Shown here: piece by piece, positions 1 to 5,177 of the stretch
Layout of the letters: each line of letters begins with the position of its first letter
Numbering within the stretch: position 1 is the first letter of the stretch
Assembly: GCA_015492755.1 (NCBI GenBank)
Contig: WGEM01000119.1
Span: forward strand, 1 to 5,177
Origin: Gemmatimonadota bacterium
GTDB lineage: Bacteria; Gemmatimonadota; Gemmatimonadetes; Longimicrobiales; Gaopeijiaceae
Length of the DNA stretch: 5,177 bases
Direction: 5' to 3'
Program-made: the position numbers and the translations under genes
Notes under the pieces: model-generated
What the model saw: the letters and a program-made list of their open reading frames with translations, nothing else
Told to the model about the DNA's origin: nothing
Databases searched by the model: none

Positions 1-761
1 GCCTCGGTGGGCGTGGCCAGGCCGGCGAAGATGCTCCCCAGGACCACGACGATGAGGAAGAGCGGCGGGATGAGGGAGAGTACCACGCGCCGCGCCAGCA
101 CCCAGCCGTGCACGAGCTTCTCCTCCGCCAGCGCCGGCGCCACCTTCGGGCGGACGAAGGCCAGCACCGCCACGTAGACGGCGTAGGCGCCGGTGAGGAT
201 GAGCCCCGGGCCCAGCGCCGCCCGGAAGAGGTCGCCCACGCTCACCCCCATCTGATCGCCCAGCACGATGAGGACGATGGAGGGAGGGATGATCTGGCCC
301 AGCGTCCCCGACGCCGAGATGACGCCCAGGCTCAGCCGCTCGTCGTAGCCGTTGCGGAGCATCACCGGGAGTGAGATGAGCCCCATGGCGGTGACGCTGG
401 CGCCCACCACGCCGGTGGCCGCCGCCAGGAGCGCGCCCACCGCGATGACCCCGATGGCCAGCCCGCCCCGGAAGCGGCCGAAAAGGACACCGATGGTCTC
501 CAGGAGCTGCTCCGCCAGCTTCGACTTCTCCAGCACCGTCCCCATGAAGATGAAGAAGGGCACCGCCAGCAGCACCTGGTTCGACATGGTGCCGAAGGTG
601 CGCTCCGGGAGCGCGAAAAGGAGGAAGAGGTCGAAGTGGCCCGAGAGCGACGCGATTCCGGCGAAGATGAGCGCGGTGCCCCCCAGCGCGAAGGCCACCG
701 GGTAGCCGCTGAAGATCATCACCAGGACCGCCACGAACATCGCCGGGCCCCAGAGGTTCAT
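1..761 (-). CDS. dctM: TRAP transporter large permease subunit (DctM family), C-terminus beyond the window
   Basis: Large membrane subunit of a tripartite ATP-independent periplasmic transporter, the part that moves the substrate through the inner membrane using an ion gradient. The 254 visible residues start [10 protein letters not shown] and contain several hydrophobic helices (about 5-35, 62-76, 100-116, 121-135, 143-168, 182-203, 226-248). Family hallmarks seen are [14 protein letters not shown] (61-74), [20 protein letters not shown] (151-170) and, at the edge, GLATPTEA (247-254). The [11 protein letters not shown] segment resembles the 'mannitol/chloroaromatic' (FcbT3-like) subgroup more than classical C4-dicarboxylate DctM. 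DctM proteins usually have about 420 residues or more, so at least 170 are missing because the window ends, not because the gene is broken. The ATG overlaps the stop of the small-subunit gene by four bases (ATGA), indicating translational coupling. A GAGGTG at 767-772 lies five bases upstream. The substrate is unknown. Confidence 0.95.
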   Translation of the reverse strand, partial: MNLWGPAMFVAVLVMIFSGYPVAFALGGTALIFAGIASLSGHFDLFLLFALPERTFGTMSNQVLLAVPFFIFMGTVLEKSKLAEQLLETIGVLFGRFRGGLAIGVIAVGALLAAATGVVGASVTAMGLISLPVMLRNGYDERLSLGVISASGTLGQIIPPSIVLIVLGDQMGVSVGDLFRAALGPGLILTGAYAVYVAVLAFVRPKVAPALAEEKLVHGWVLARRVVLSLIPPLFLIVVVLGSIFAGLATPTE

Positions 762-1315
762 ACGTGCACCTCGGGCTCGGCGTGGCGGGCGGGCTCCGCC
801 TCACCCCGCAGGATCCCCACCTGCCGGACGATCTGCGCCAGCCCCTGGAGCGCCAGGAGCACGAAGGAGACCACGATGACCGCCTTGATGGGCCAGCGCG
901 GCAGTCCCCCGGGGTCCGGCGACATCTCCCGGATCTGGATGGAGTTCCGCACCGCAGGCCAGGAGACGTAGAGCATCGCCAGCGAGAAGGGAATGAGGAA
1001 GAGCACCGTGCCCGCCAGGTCGATCCACGCGCGGGCGCGCGCCGGGAGGCGTTCGTAGAGCACGTCCACCCGCACGTGCACGTCGTGTCGCAGTCCGTAC
1101 GCCGCCCCCAGGAGGAAGATGAGGCTGAAGAGATACCACTGGATCTCGGTGGGCGGCGTGAGGTTGAGCGACCAGCCCAGGCCTCGCGAGACGTAGCGGA
1201 GCGTGGCGGTGGCGGCGCCCACCAGCACCATGGCCAGCGTGAGCCACCGGATCACCGCCCCGATGCGGTCATTCAGACCGTCGACGATGTCGGCGTATGC
1301 TCTGAGGATTCGCAT
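758..1315 (-). CDS. dctQ: TRAP transporter small permease subunit (DctQ family)
   Basis: Small four-helix membrane subunit that pairs with the large permease encoded immediately downstream. It has 185 residues from the ATG at 1315, which is normal for the family. Predicted helices lie near residues 18-40, 58-74, 97-119 and 143-165. Conserved stretches are [19 protein letters not shown] (58-76), HVRVDVLY (80-87) and [14 protein letters not shown] (131-144). As recalled, this pattern is typical of the FcbT2-like subgroup (mannitol/chloroaromatic cluster), which also holds 2-oxo-acid transporters such as TakQ; this is a subgroup match, not a substrate assignment. The C-terminal 15 residues are polar. 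A GTG at 1330 would add five residues. Neither start has a convincing Shine-Dalgarno sequence, and ATG was chosen because [15 protein letters not shown] resembles usual DctQ N-termini. Its stop overlaps the dctM start, while 55 bases separate it from the SDR gene upstream. Confidence 0.92.
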   Translation of the reverse strand: MRILRAYADIVDGLNDRIGAVIRWLTLAMVLVGAATATLRYVSRGLGWSLNLTPPTEIQWYLFSLIFLLGAAYGLRHDVHVRVDVLYERLPARARAWIDLAGTVLFLIPFSLAMLYVSWPAVRNSIQIREMSPDPGGLPRWPIKAVIVVSFVLLALQGLAQIVRQVGILRGEAEPARHAEPEVHV

Positions 1316-1370
1316 CGGCCGATGATGCACGGAGCGGGGCGCGGGGGCAATGGGGGGAGCCGCCGCGAGC
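1316..1370. other. Gap between the SDR and dctQ genes with a C-rich transcript tract
   Basis: This 55-base spacer carries three G-runs on the plus strand (1336-1339, 1343-1347, 1352-1357), so the mRNA is strongly C-rich there. No terminator, promoter or clear ribosome binding site is visible. Read-through from the SDR gene into the transporter genes is therefore assumed. The C-rich, G-poor stretch might be a Rho loading site, but it is short. Confidence 0.25.
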
Positions 1371-2228
1371 CTACAACAGGTATCCCCCGTCCACCGGGAT
1401 CACCACACCGGTGATGTGCCGCGCCGCCTCGGAGCAGAGGAAGACCACCGTACCCGCCACGTCCTGCGGGTCGCCCAGTCGCCCCAGCGCCGAGCGCTCA
1501 CGGGCCCGGTCCAGGATCTCCGACGGAACCCCCTCGGTGAGGCGGGTGGTACGGATGTAGCCCGGCGCCACCGCGTTCACGTTGATGTTGCGGGGGCCCA
1601 GCTCGACGGCGGCGCTCCGGGTGAGGCCGATGAGGCCCGCCTTGGAGGCGGCGTAGTTGGCGATGCCGAACTCGCTACGGATGCCGTGCACCGAGGTGAT
1701 GTTGACGATCTTGCCGTACTCCTGCGCCCTCATGTGGGGCGCCACCGCCCGCGTGAAGTGGAAGGCCCCGTCCAGGTTGGTGCGGAGCACCGCCTGCCAC
1801 TGCTCGTCCGTCATGCGCCAGAGCGCCCGGTCCCGTCCGATCCCGGCGTTGTTCACCAGGATGTGGATCCTCCCCAGCGCGTCCAGCGTCTCCCGGACGA
1901 AGGCGTTCACGTCGTCGCTGTCGCGGACGTCGCACCCCCGCTTGTAGACCCGCACCTCCAGTTGCTTCAGCTCCCGAGCGACGGCCTCCGCCTCCGCGTC
2001 CGCCTCCGGTGGGCCGTCCAGATAGCAGAAGGCGATGTCCACGCCGCACCCCGCCAGCTCCAGCGCCACCGCGCGGCCGATGCCGCTGGAGCCGCCCGTG
2101 ACGATGGCCACCTGACCCCGGAGGTTTCCCTCCACGATGCGCTCCGGGCGGGGCTCCGTGGCCACCTCGTCCAGGAGGGCTTCGACGGGATCGGACGAAA
2201 ACGAGGGTGGAAAGGGCTTTTCGGTCAT
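1371..2228 (-). CDS. SDR-family NAD(P)-dependent oxidoreductase (FabG/PhaB-like)
   Basis: Classical short-chain dehydrogenase/reductase, a cytosolic enzyme interconverting a hydroxyl and a carbonyl with NAD(P)(H). Seen in the 285 residues are the cofactor glycine motif TGGSSGIG (44-51), CDV (99-101), NNAG (126-129), and the tetrad N151, S179, Y192 and K196 (NYAASK, 191-196). PG in APGYIRTT (221-228) and the terminal PVDGG (278-282) also fit. MTDEQWQAVLRTNLDGAF (139-156) resembles acetoacetyl-CoA reductases (PhaB) and FabG, but SDR substrates cannot be assigned from such motifs. Next to TRAP genes, oxidation of an imported hydroxy acid or polyol is the likelier role (inference). The first 35 or so residues form a proline- and acid-rich extension beyond the usual length of about 250. 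A GTG at 2135, six bases after a GGAG (2142-2145), would give 254 residues. The ATG is preferred because third codon positions stay G/C-biased across the extension, though it lacks a clear ribosome binding site. Confidence 0.93.
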   Translation of the reverse strand: MTEKPFPPSFSSDPVEALLDEVATEPRPERIVEGNLRGQVAIVTGGSSGIGRAVALELAGCGVDIAFCYLDGPPEADAEAEAVARELKQLEVRVYKRGCDVRDSDDVNAFVRETLDALGRIHILVNNAGIGRDRALWRMTDEQWQAVLRTNLDGAFHFTRAVAPHMRAQEYGKIVNITSVHGIRSEFGIANYAASKAGLIGLTRSAAVELGPRNINVNAVAPGYIRTTRLTEGVPSEILDRARERSALGRLGDPQDVAGTVVFLCSEAARHITGVVIPVDGGYLL

Positions 2229-2277
2229 GGACGAACCGTATCCGGAGCGGGCACGGTTCGCAACGCGAAGGGCGGCG
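2229..2277 (-). promoter_or_regulatory. Intergenic leader of the SDR gene with a perfect inverted repeat (candidate operator or RNA hairpin)
   Basis: This 49-base gap holds a perfect 8-bp inverted repeat, CGAACCGT (2232-2239) and ACGGTTCG (2253-2260), with 13 bases between the arms. Half-site starts are 21 bp apart, about two helical turns, which suits a dimeric DNA-binding protein. In the mRNA the same arms could form a stem-loop ending three bases before the SDR ATG, which could limit ribosome access. No T-run follows, so it does not look like an intrinsic terminator. The same 8-mer recurs at 3700-3707. Function is inferred; only the repeat is seen. Confidence 0.5.
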
Positions 2278-3666
2278 TCAGCCCAGGGTCATGAAGAGGT
2301 TGTTCAGCGACTCCGAAAGCGTGGGATGCGCGATGACGGCATCCCGGAGGCGGGTCCACGGGAGTCCCCCCATCATGGCCATCTCCAGGACGCTGACCAC
2401 CTCCCCTCCCTCCACGCCCAGGATGGCACCGCCCAGGATCTGTCCGCTCGCCTCGTCCACCACCGCCTTCATGAGTCCACGCGTCTCGTCCATCTCGATG
2501 GCGCGCGCCACCCGACTCATGGGGAGCTTCGCCACCCGGATGGCGTAGCCCCGCTCCCGGGCCTCACGCTCGCCGAGCCCCACCCGGCCGAGTTGCGGAT
2601 CGATGAACACGGCGTAGGGGAGCAGGCGTCCGGCCCGCGAGGCCTCGCGGCCCTCCAGCAGGTTCGCGCGGATGATGCGGAAGTCGTCGTACGCGATGTG
2701 CGTGAAGGGCGGCGCGCCGGTGACGTCGCCAAGCGCCCAGACCCCCTCCACGTTGGTTTCGCAGCGGTGGTTCACGACGATCTCACCGCGCGGTCCCAGC
2801 TCCAGACCCGCCGCCTCCGGGCGGAGGAGATCGGAGTTGGGCACCACACCCGCCGCCACCAGCAGGTGGCTTCCCCGCACCTGCACCTCCGATCCGTCCT
2901 GGACGACGGTGAGGGCCACCCCACCGCCTTCGGCGGCCGCCACGCATCGCGCCTCGGCGCCACAGAGCACCTGGATCCCGTCTTCGGCGAAGATCTGCCG
3001 GATGGCCTCCGCGACGTCTTCGTCTTCCCGTGGCACGAGCCGGGAGGACTGCTCCACGATGGTGACGTCGGCGCCGAAGCGGCGAAACATCTGACCGAAC
3101 TCGAGGCCGATGAAGCCGCCACCCAGGACCACCAGGTGCTGCGGGACCTCGCCCAGCTCCATGACGGAGGTGGAATCCAGATAAGGCACATCGGTGAGCC
3201 CCGGAAGGTCCGGAACCCGTGGCCGGGCGCCCACGTTGACGAAGATGTGATCGGAGCGGAGACGCCGGGTCCCACCCTCGTTGAGCTCCACCTCCACCTC
3301 GTGGGGTCCGACGAAGCGTCCCGTACCCATGATGAGCTCCATCGTACGGTGGCGCTCCAGACCCTTCCGGCTCCCCTCGCTCCAGGCATCCACGATCTCG
3401 CGCTTGCGACGTCGCACCACCTGGAGGTCCACCGAGACGGGGCCGGTGCGCACACCGTAGTCGCCGGCGCGGCGGGCCAGGTAGGCCACCCTGGCGCTGG
3501 CCGCCATGGTCTTCGTGGGCGTGCAGCCCCGGACGACGCAGGTGCCCCCCACCCGATCCCGTTCGATGATGGCCACCCGCCACCGCGCTTCCGCAAGCGC
3601 ACCGGCCAGGGGCTTTCCGCCCTGCCCGGTGCCGATGACGATGGCGTCCACCCGCTCCGTACCCAT
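2278..3666 (-). CDS. FAD-dependent pyridine nucleotide-disulfide oxidoreductase (RclA/mercuric reductase-like)
   Basis: Cytosolic flavoprotein passing electrons from NAD(P)H through FAD to a Cys-Cys pair. It has 462 residues in normal class I order: FAD-binding GTGQGGKPLA (12-21), redox motif GGTCVVRGCTPTKT with C43 and C48 (40-53), NAD(P)-binding LGGGFIG (181-187) followed by acidic E204, second FAD motif ALGDVTG (311-317), and a C-terminal dimerisation domain with the His-Glu pair H447/E452 in AHPTLSESLNNLF. Full length and intact. The Q/A-GGKPLA start, FTHIAYDDFRIIRANLL (321-337), PYAVFIDPQLGRVG (350-363) and the C-terminus match RclA/YkgC as recalled; E. coli RclA is a reactive-chlorine-resistance protein with Cu(II) reductase activity. 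It has neither the N-terminal heavy-metal domain nor the C-terminal Cys-Cys pair of true MerA, so 'mercuric reductase' would be a misleading name. It also differs from dihydrolipoamide dehydrogenase, and no 2-oxo-acid dehydrogenase genes are nearby. Substrate uncertain. Confidence 0.94.
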   Translation of the reverse strand: MGTERVDAIVIGTGQGGKPLAGALAEARWRVAIIERDRVGGTCVVRGCTPTKTMAASARVAYLARRAGDYGVRTGPVSVDLQVVRRRKREIVDAWSEGSRKGLERHRTMELIMGTGRFVGPHEVEVELNEGGTRRLRSDHIFVNVGARPRVPDLPGLTDVPYLDSTSVMELGEVPQHLVVLGGGFIGLEFGQMFRRFGADVTIVEQSSRLVPREDEDVAEAIRQIFAEDGIQVLCGAEARCVAAAEGGGVALTVVQDGSEVQVRGSHLLVAAGVVPNSDLLRPEAAGLELGPRGEIVVNHRCETNVEGVWALGDVTGAPPFTHIAYDDFRIIRANLLEGREASRAGRLLPYAVFIDPQLGRVGLGEREARERGYAIRVAKLPMSRVARAIEMDETRGLMKAVVDEASGQILGGAILGVEGGEVVSVLEMAMMGGLPWTRLRDAVIAHPTLSESLNNLFMTLG

Positions 3667-3672
3667 TGTGAA

Positions 3673-3678
3673 CCTCCT
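3673..3678 (-). promoter_or_regulatory. Strong Shine-Dalgarno site of the FAD oxidoreductase gene
   Basis: The minus strand reads AGGAGG here, six bases before the ATG at 3666. It is the only full consensus ribosome binding site in the window and fixes this start. The other genes have weak or no such site, so this flavoprotein may be translated more strongly than its neighbours. Confidence 0.85.
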
Positions 3679-3699
3679 GTGCTCGGTGCGTGCGGGAGC

Positions 3700-3727
3700 C
3701 GAACCGTCCAGGCGCGCCGGCGGTTCC
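3700..3727. repeat. Second, imperfect copy of the inverted repeat upstream of the FAD oxidoreductase gene
   Basis: CGAACCGT at 3700-3707 is identical to the half-site at 2232-2239. GCGGTTCC at 3720-3727 matches the opposite arm at six of eight positions, including the core CGGTTC. The arms are 12 bases apart (13 in the other copy), giving 20-bp half-site spacing. The site lies 33 bases upstream of the flavoprotein ATG. The recurrence in two adjacent gene leaders suggests a shared regulator, but no regulator gene is in the window. Confidence 0.45.
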
Positions 3728-3735
3728 CCGCCAGC
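3716..3735 (-). other. Stable RNA hairpin with a GNRA tetraloop in the gap between the first two genes
   Basis: Read on the minus strand, GCTGGCGG pairs with CCGCCGGC (seven Watson-Crick pairs and one G-U) around a GGAA loop, which is of the stable GNRA type. No U-run follows, so it is a poor intrinsic terminator. It could be a processing or stability element that separates the expression of the metallolyase gene from the flavoprotein gene. It overlaps one arm of the inverted repeat at 3700-3727, so the two readings compete. The rest of the 3667-3804 gap shows no convincing promoter; a GTG-started frame from 3800 runs out of phase into the flavoprotein gene and is not supported. Confidence 0.4.
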
Positions 3736-3804
3736 TTCCGGAAGAAGTAGCGCCAGCTCGTCACGTCGGCGCCGGGGGGGAGGCTCACGCCGGCAGCCAC
3801 GCCC

Positions 3805-5031
3805 TCACCCCCGGCAGAGCGCGTGCAGCTCCTGGTCGCTCAGCGTGTGGTCGGTGGACTTGGCCGCCTCGAAGATGCGCCTCGCCAGCGTCTCGTCCTC
3901 CGGATCGTAGCCGTGTTCCCGCAGCCAGTACTTCACGTTGGAGAGGCCGGACATGGGCCCCACCTCGATGCGCTGTCGCCGCCCCACCCACGAGGCCGGA
4001 ACCCCGGAGTAGATGCGGTCCGCCAGCCACGCGTCTCCCTTGGCCTCGGCCTTGATGATGGCGGCGGCGTGCACCCCGGTGCCGGTGCGGAAGGCGTCCT
4101 CCCCCACCACCGGATAGGAGTGCACCAGCGGGACCTGACACGCCCGCGCGGTGAGCTCGCAATATTCGGGAAGCACGGTGAGATCGGCGTCGTGGGCACC
4201 CAGGAGCTTGAGGTTCACCAGCAGGAGGTCCATCTCGGTGTTTCCGCACCGCTCGCCGATGCCCAACGCCGTGCCGTGCACCCGCGTGGCACCGGCCTCG
4301 ATGGCCGCCAGCGCATTGGCGAGGCCGAAGCCCCGGTCGCGGTGTCCGTGCCAGTCCACCCCCACGTCCTCGCCCGAGGGCTTCACGATCTCCTCGATGA
4401 CGAAGCGCACCAGCGCGCGAGCTCCGTCGGGCGTGGCATGCCCCACCGTGTCGGCGAGGCAGATGCGCTTTGCGCCCCACTCGATGGCGGCGCCGTAGAG
4501 CGCCTTCAGGTCCTCGGGCCGCGCGCGGGTGGTATCCTCCGTCACCATCATCACCGGGAGCCCCTCCTTCACCGCGAAGGTCACCGCCTCCTCGGAGGTG
4601 CGGAGCATCCGGTCCAGCGTCCAGCCCTCGGCGTACTGCCGGATGGGCGAGCTTCCGATGAAGGTGCACGCCTCGATGGCGATGCCCACCTTCTGGCTGA
4701 TCTCGGCGATGGGCCGGACGTCCGCCACCACCGTGCGGGCGGCGCAGTTGGGACGGATCTTCAGTCCGGCGTCCACGATCTCCCGGGCCAGAGCCGTCAC
4801 CGCGTCCACCGCCCGCGGCCCGGCGCCCGGAAGCCCGATGTCGGCGGTGTGGATCCCCAGCCGATCCATCAGATGCAGGAGGCGGATCTTGTCCTCGATG
4901 GACGGATCCACCACCGAGGGGTTCTGAAGGCCGTCGCGCAGCGTCTCGTCGTCGAGCTGCACCTCCGCCGAGGACCAGTCGAAGGTGGCGCCGACGGCGT
5001 TCCAGTCGTAGATGAGGGAGCGTTCGTCCAT
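3805..5031 (-). CDS. DRE-TIM metallolyase, 2-isopropylmalate/homocitrate synthase-like
   Basis: Probable acyltransferase condensing an acyl-CoA (typically acetyl-CoA) with a 2-oxo acid on a divalent-metal TIM barrel. Seen in the 408 residues are DETLRDGLQNP (28-38, with R32 and metal ligand D33), TEDTTRA (164-170, where LeuA has EDAGR), LADTVGHATP (192-201), DWHGHRDRGFGLANALAAIEAGA (from 226, metal ligands H228 and H230) and GIGERCGNTEMD (257-268, the GERxGN signature). HSYPVVGEDAF (304-314) and TGTGVH (316-321) place H321 where LeuA has its catalytic histidine. A short helical subdomain ends the protein; the LeuA allosteric domain is absent, as in homocitrate synthases. RDGLQNP recalls HMG-CoA lyase, but GERCGN and H321 favour the condensing branch. 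The substrate is not deducible. The ATG at 5031 is chosen over an in-frame GTG at 5142 because the extra 37 residues are low-quality and family proteins begin near this point; no clear ribosome binding site precedes it. Confidence 0.92.
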   Translation of the reverse strand: MDERSLIYDWNAVGATFDWSSAEVQLDDETLRDGLQNPSVVDPSIEDKIRLLHLMDRLGIHTADIGLPGAGPRAVDAVTALAREIVDAGLKIRPNCAARTVVADVRPIAEISQKVGIAIEACTFIGSSPIRQYAEGWTLDRMLRTSEEAVTFAVKEGLPVMMVTEDTTRARPEDLKALYGAAIEWGAKRICLADTVGHATPDGARALVRFVIEEIVKPSGEDVGVDWHGHRDRGFGLANALAAIEAGATRVHGTALGIGERCGNTEMDLLLVNLKLLGAHDADLTVLPEYCELTARACQVPLVHSYPVVGEDAFRTGTGVHAAAIIKAEAKGDAWLADRIYSGVPASWVGRRQRIEVGPMSGLSNVKYWLREHGYDPEDETLARRIFEAAKSTDHTLSDQELHALCRG

Positions 5032-5177
5032 AGGGGGATCGCGTCCGGGTGGATCGTGAACCGACCCCGAAACATATCGAAGGACGCCCCCGCCATCATC
5101 CGCACCTGGGAGCCTGTCCGAGTAAAGGAGTGGGCCGCGCACGTGGTGCGTTCGCGTGTTCAGTCAAGGAGCGCCGA
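5032..5177 (-). promoter_or_regulatory. Leader of the first gene; weak candidate promoter and one GAACCG half-site
   Basis: No gene is supported in these 146 bases. The only A/T-rich patch reads TATGTT on the minus strand (5071-5076), four of six matches to a -10 element, and 17 bases upstream is ATGATG (5094-5099), a poor -35 match. A TTGACT at 5162-5167 lacks a matching -10. Between the patch and the ATG lies TCGGTTCA (5057-5064, minus strand), sharing the CGGTTC core with the repeats before the next two genes; it would sit close to a transcript start from the candidate promoter. No second arm is seen at the expected distance. The upstream neighbour gene is outside the window. Confidence 0.25.

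Noticed and set aside
1313..1324. 12-bp perfect palindrome CATCGGCCGATG covering the dctQ start codon
   Set aside because: A palindrome of this size is expected about once by chance in a window of this length, and it has no loop to form a good hairpin.
1336..1357. Possible G-quadruplex on the plus strand
   Set aside because: Only three separate G-runs are present, one short of the usual four-run pattern; it is noted under the gap only as a C-rich transcript tract.
764..2294. Plus-strand open frames (764-1414 and 1350-2294) opposite dctQ and the SDR gene
   Set aside because: Low-complexity HRDG-type translations with no recognisable fold, antisense to well-supported genes.
2137..3750. Plus-strand open frame of 537 codons antisense to the flavoprotein gene
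   Set aside because: It is rich in H, R, A, G, P and D with no domain motif, and mirrors a real gene with intact catalytic motifs. Such frames are expected opposite G/C-biased codons.
3667..3800. Possible small protein on the minus strand from a GTG at 3800 (begins VAAGVSLPPGADVTSWRYFF, GTG read as Met)
   Set aside because: It has no stop before the flavoprotein start and continues out of frame far into that gene. No ribosome binding site was seen and the sequence is unfamiliar.
5032..5142. Upstream GTG start for the metallolyase gene at 5142
   Set aside because: The 37 extra residues show no family similarity, and this stretch holds the best promoter candidate and a repeat half-site, so it is more likely non-coding.
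5138..5150. Inverted repeat CGCAC-GTG-GTGCG, with an embedded CACGTG, at the far upstream end of the leader
   Set aside because: Short, single copy and far from the start; not distinguishable from chance in G+C-rich DNA.

Overview
The window is G+C-rich (about two-thirds G+C by eye) and densely coding. All five recognisable genes lie on the minus strand, so transcription runs from the right edge to the left edge. Strong G/C preference at third codon positions produces long antisense shadow frames. The protein set and composition would fit a heterotrophic, high-G+C Gram-negative such as a Gemmatimonadota, Acidobacteriota or proteobacterial lineage. No taxonomic marker is present, so this is only a guess. 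There is no RNA gene, CRISPR array, insertion sequence or intrinsic terminator that I can support.

Layout in transcription order: a 146-base leader (5032-5177). A DRE-TIM metallolyase of the 2-isopropylmalate/homocitrate synthase type (3805-5031). A 138-base gap with a stable hairpin (3667-3804). An FAD/NAD(P) disulfide oxidoreductase closest to the RclA/YkgC-type 'mercuric reductase-like' proteins (2278-3666), with the best ribosome binding site in the window. A 49-base gap with an 8-bp perfect inverted repeat. An SDR dehydrogenase/reductase of the FabG/PhaB type (1371-2228). A 55-base gap. Then the small (758-1315) and large (1-761, cut by the window edge) membrane subunits of a TRAP transporter, which overlap by four bases (ATGA).

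The genes look like one catabolic or assimilatory operon. A TRAP carrier of the FcbT/Tak-like subgroup would import an organic acid, the SDR would interconvert a hydroxy and an oxo group, and the DRE-TIM enzyme would join a 2-oxo acid to an acyl-CoA. The flavoprotein's role is less clear; it may be a stress or metal reductase. The substrate cannot be read from the sequence, and the TRAP binding protein (DctP) is not in the window.

The most interesting non-coding signal is the hexamer GAACCG/CGGTTC. Reading both strands, I find it five times, and all five are in the short gaps upstream of the first three genes. Four of the five form two inverted repeats whose half-sites are 20-21 bp apart. This is a good candidate for a shared operator of an unseen regulator.
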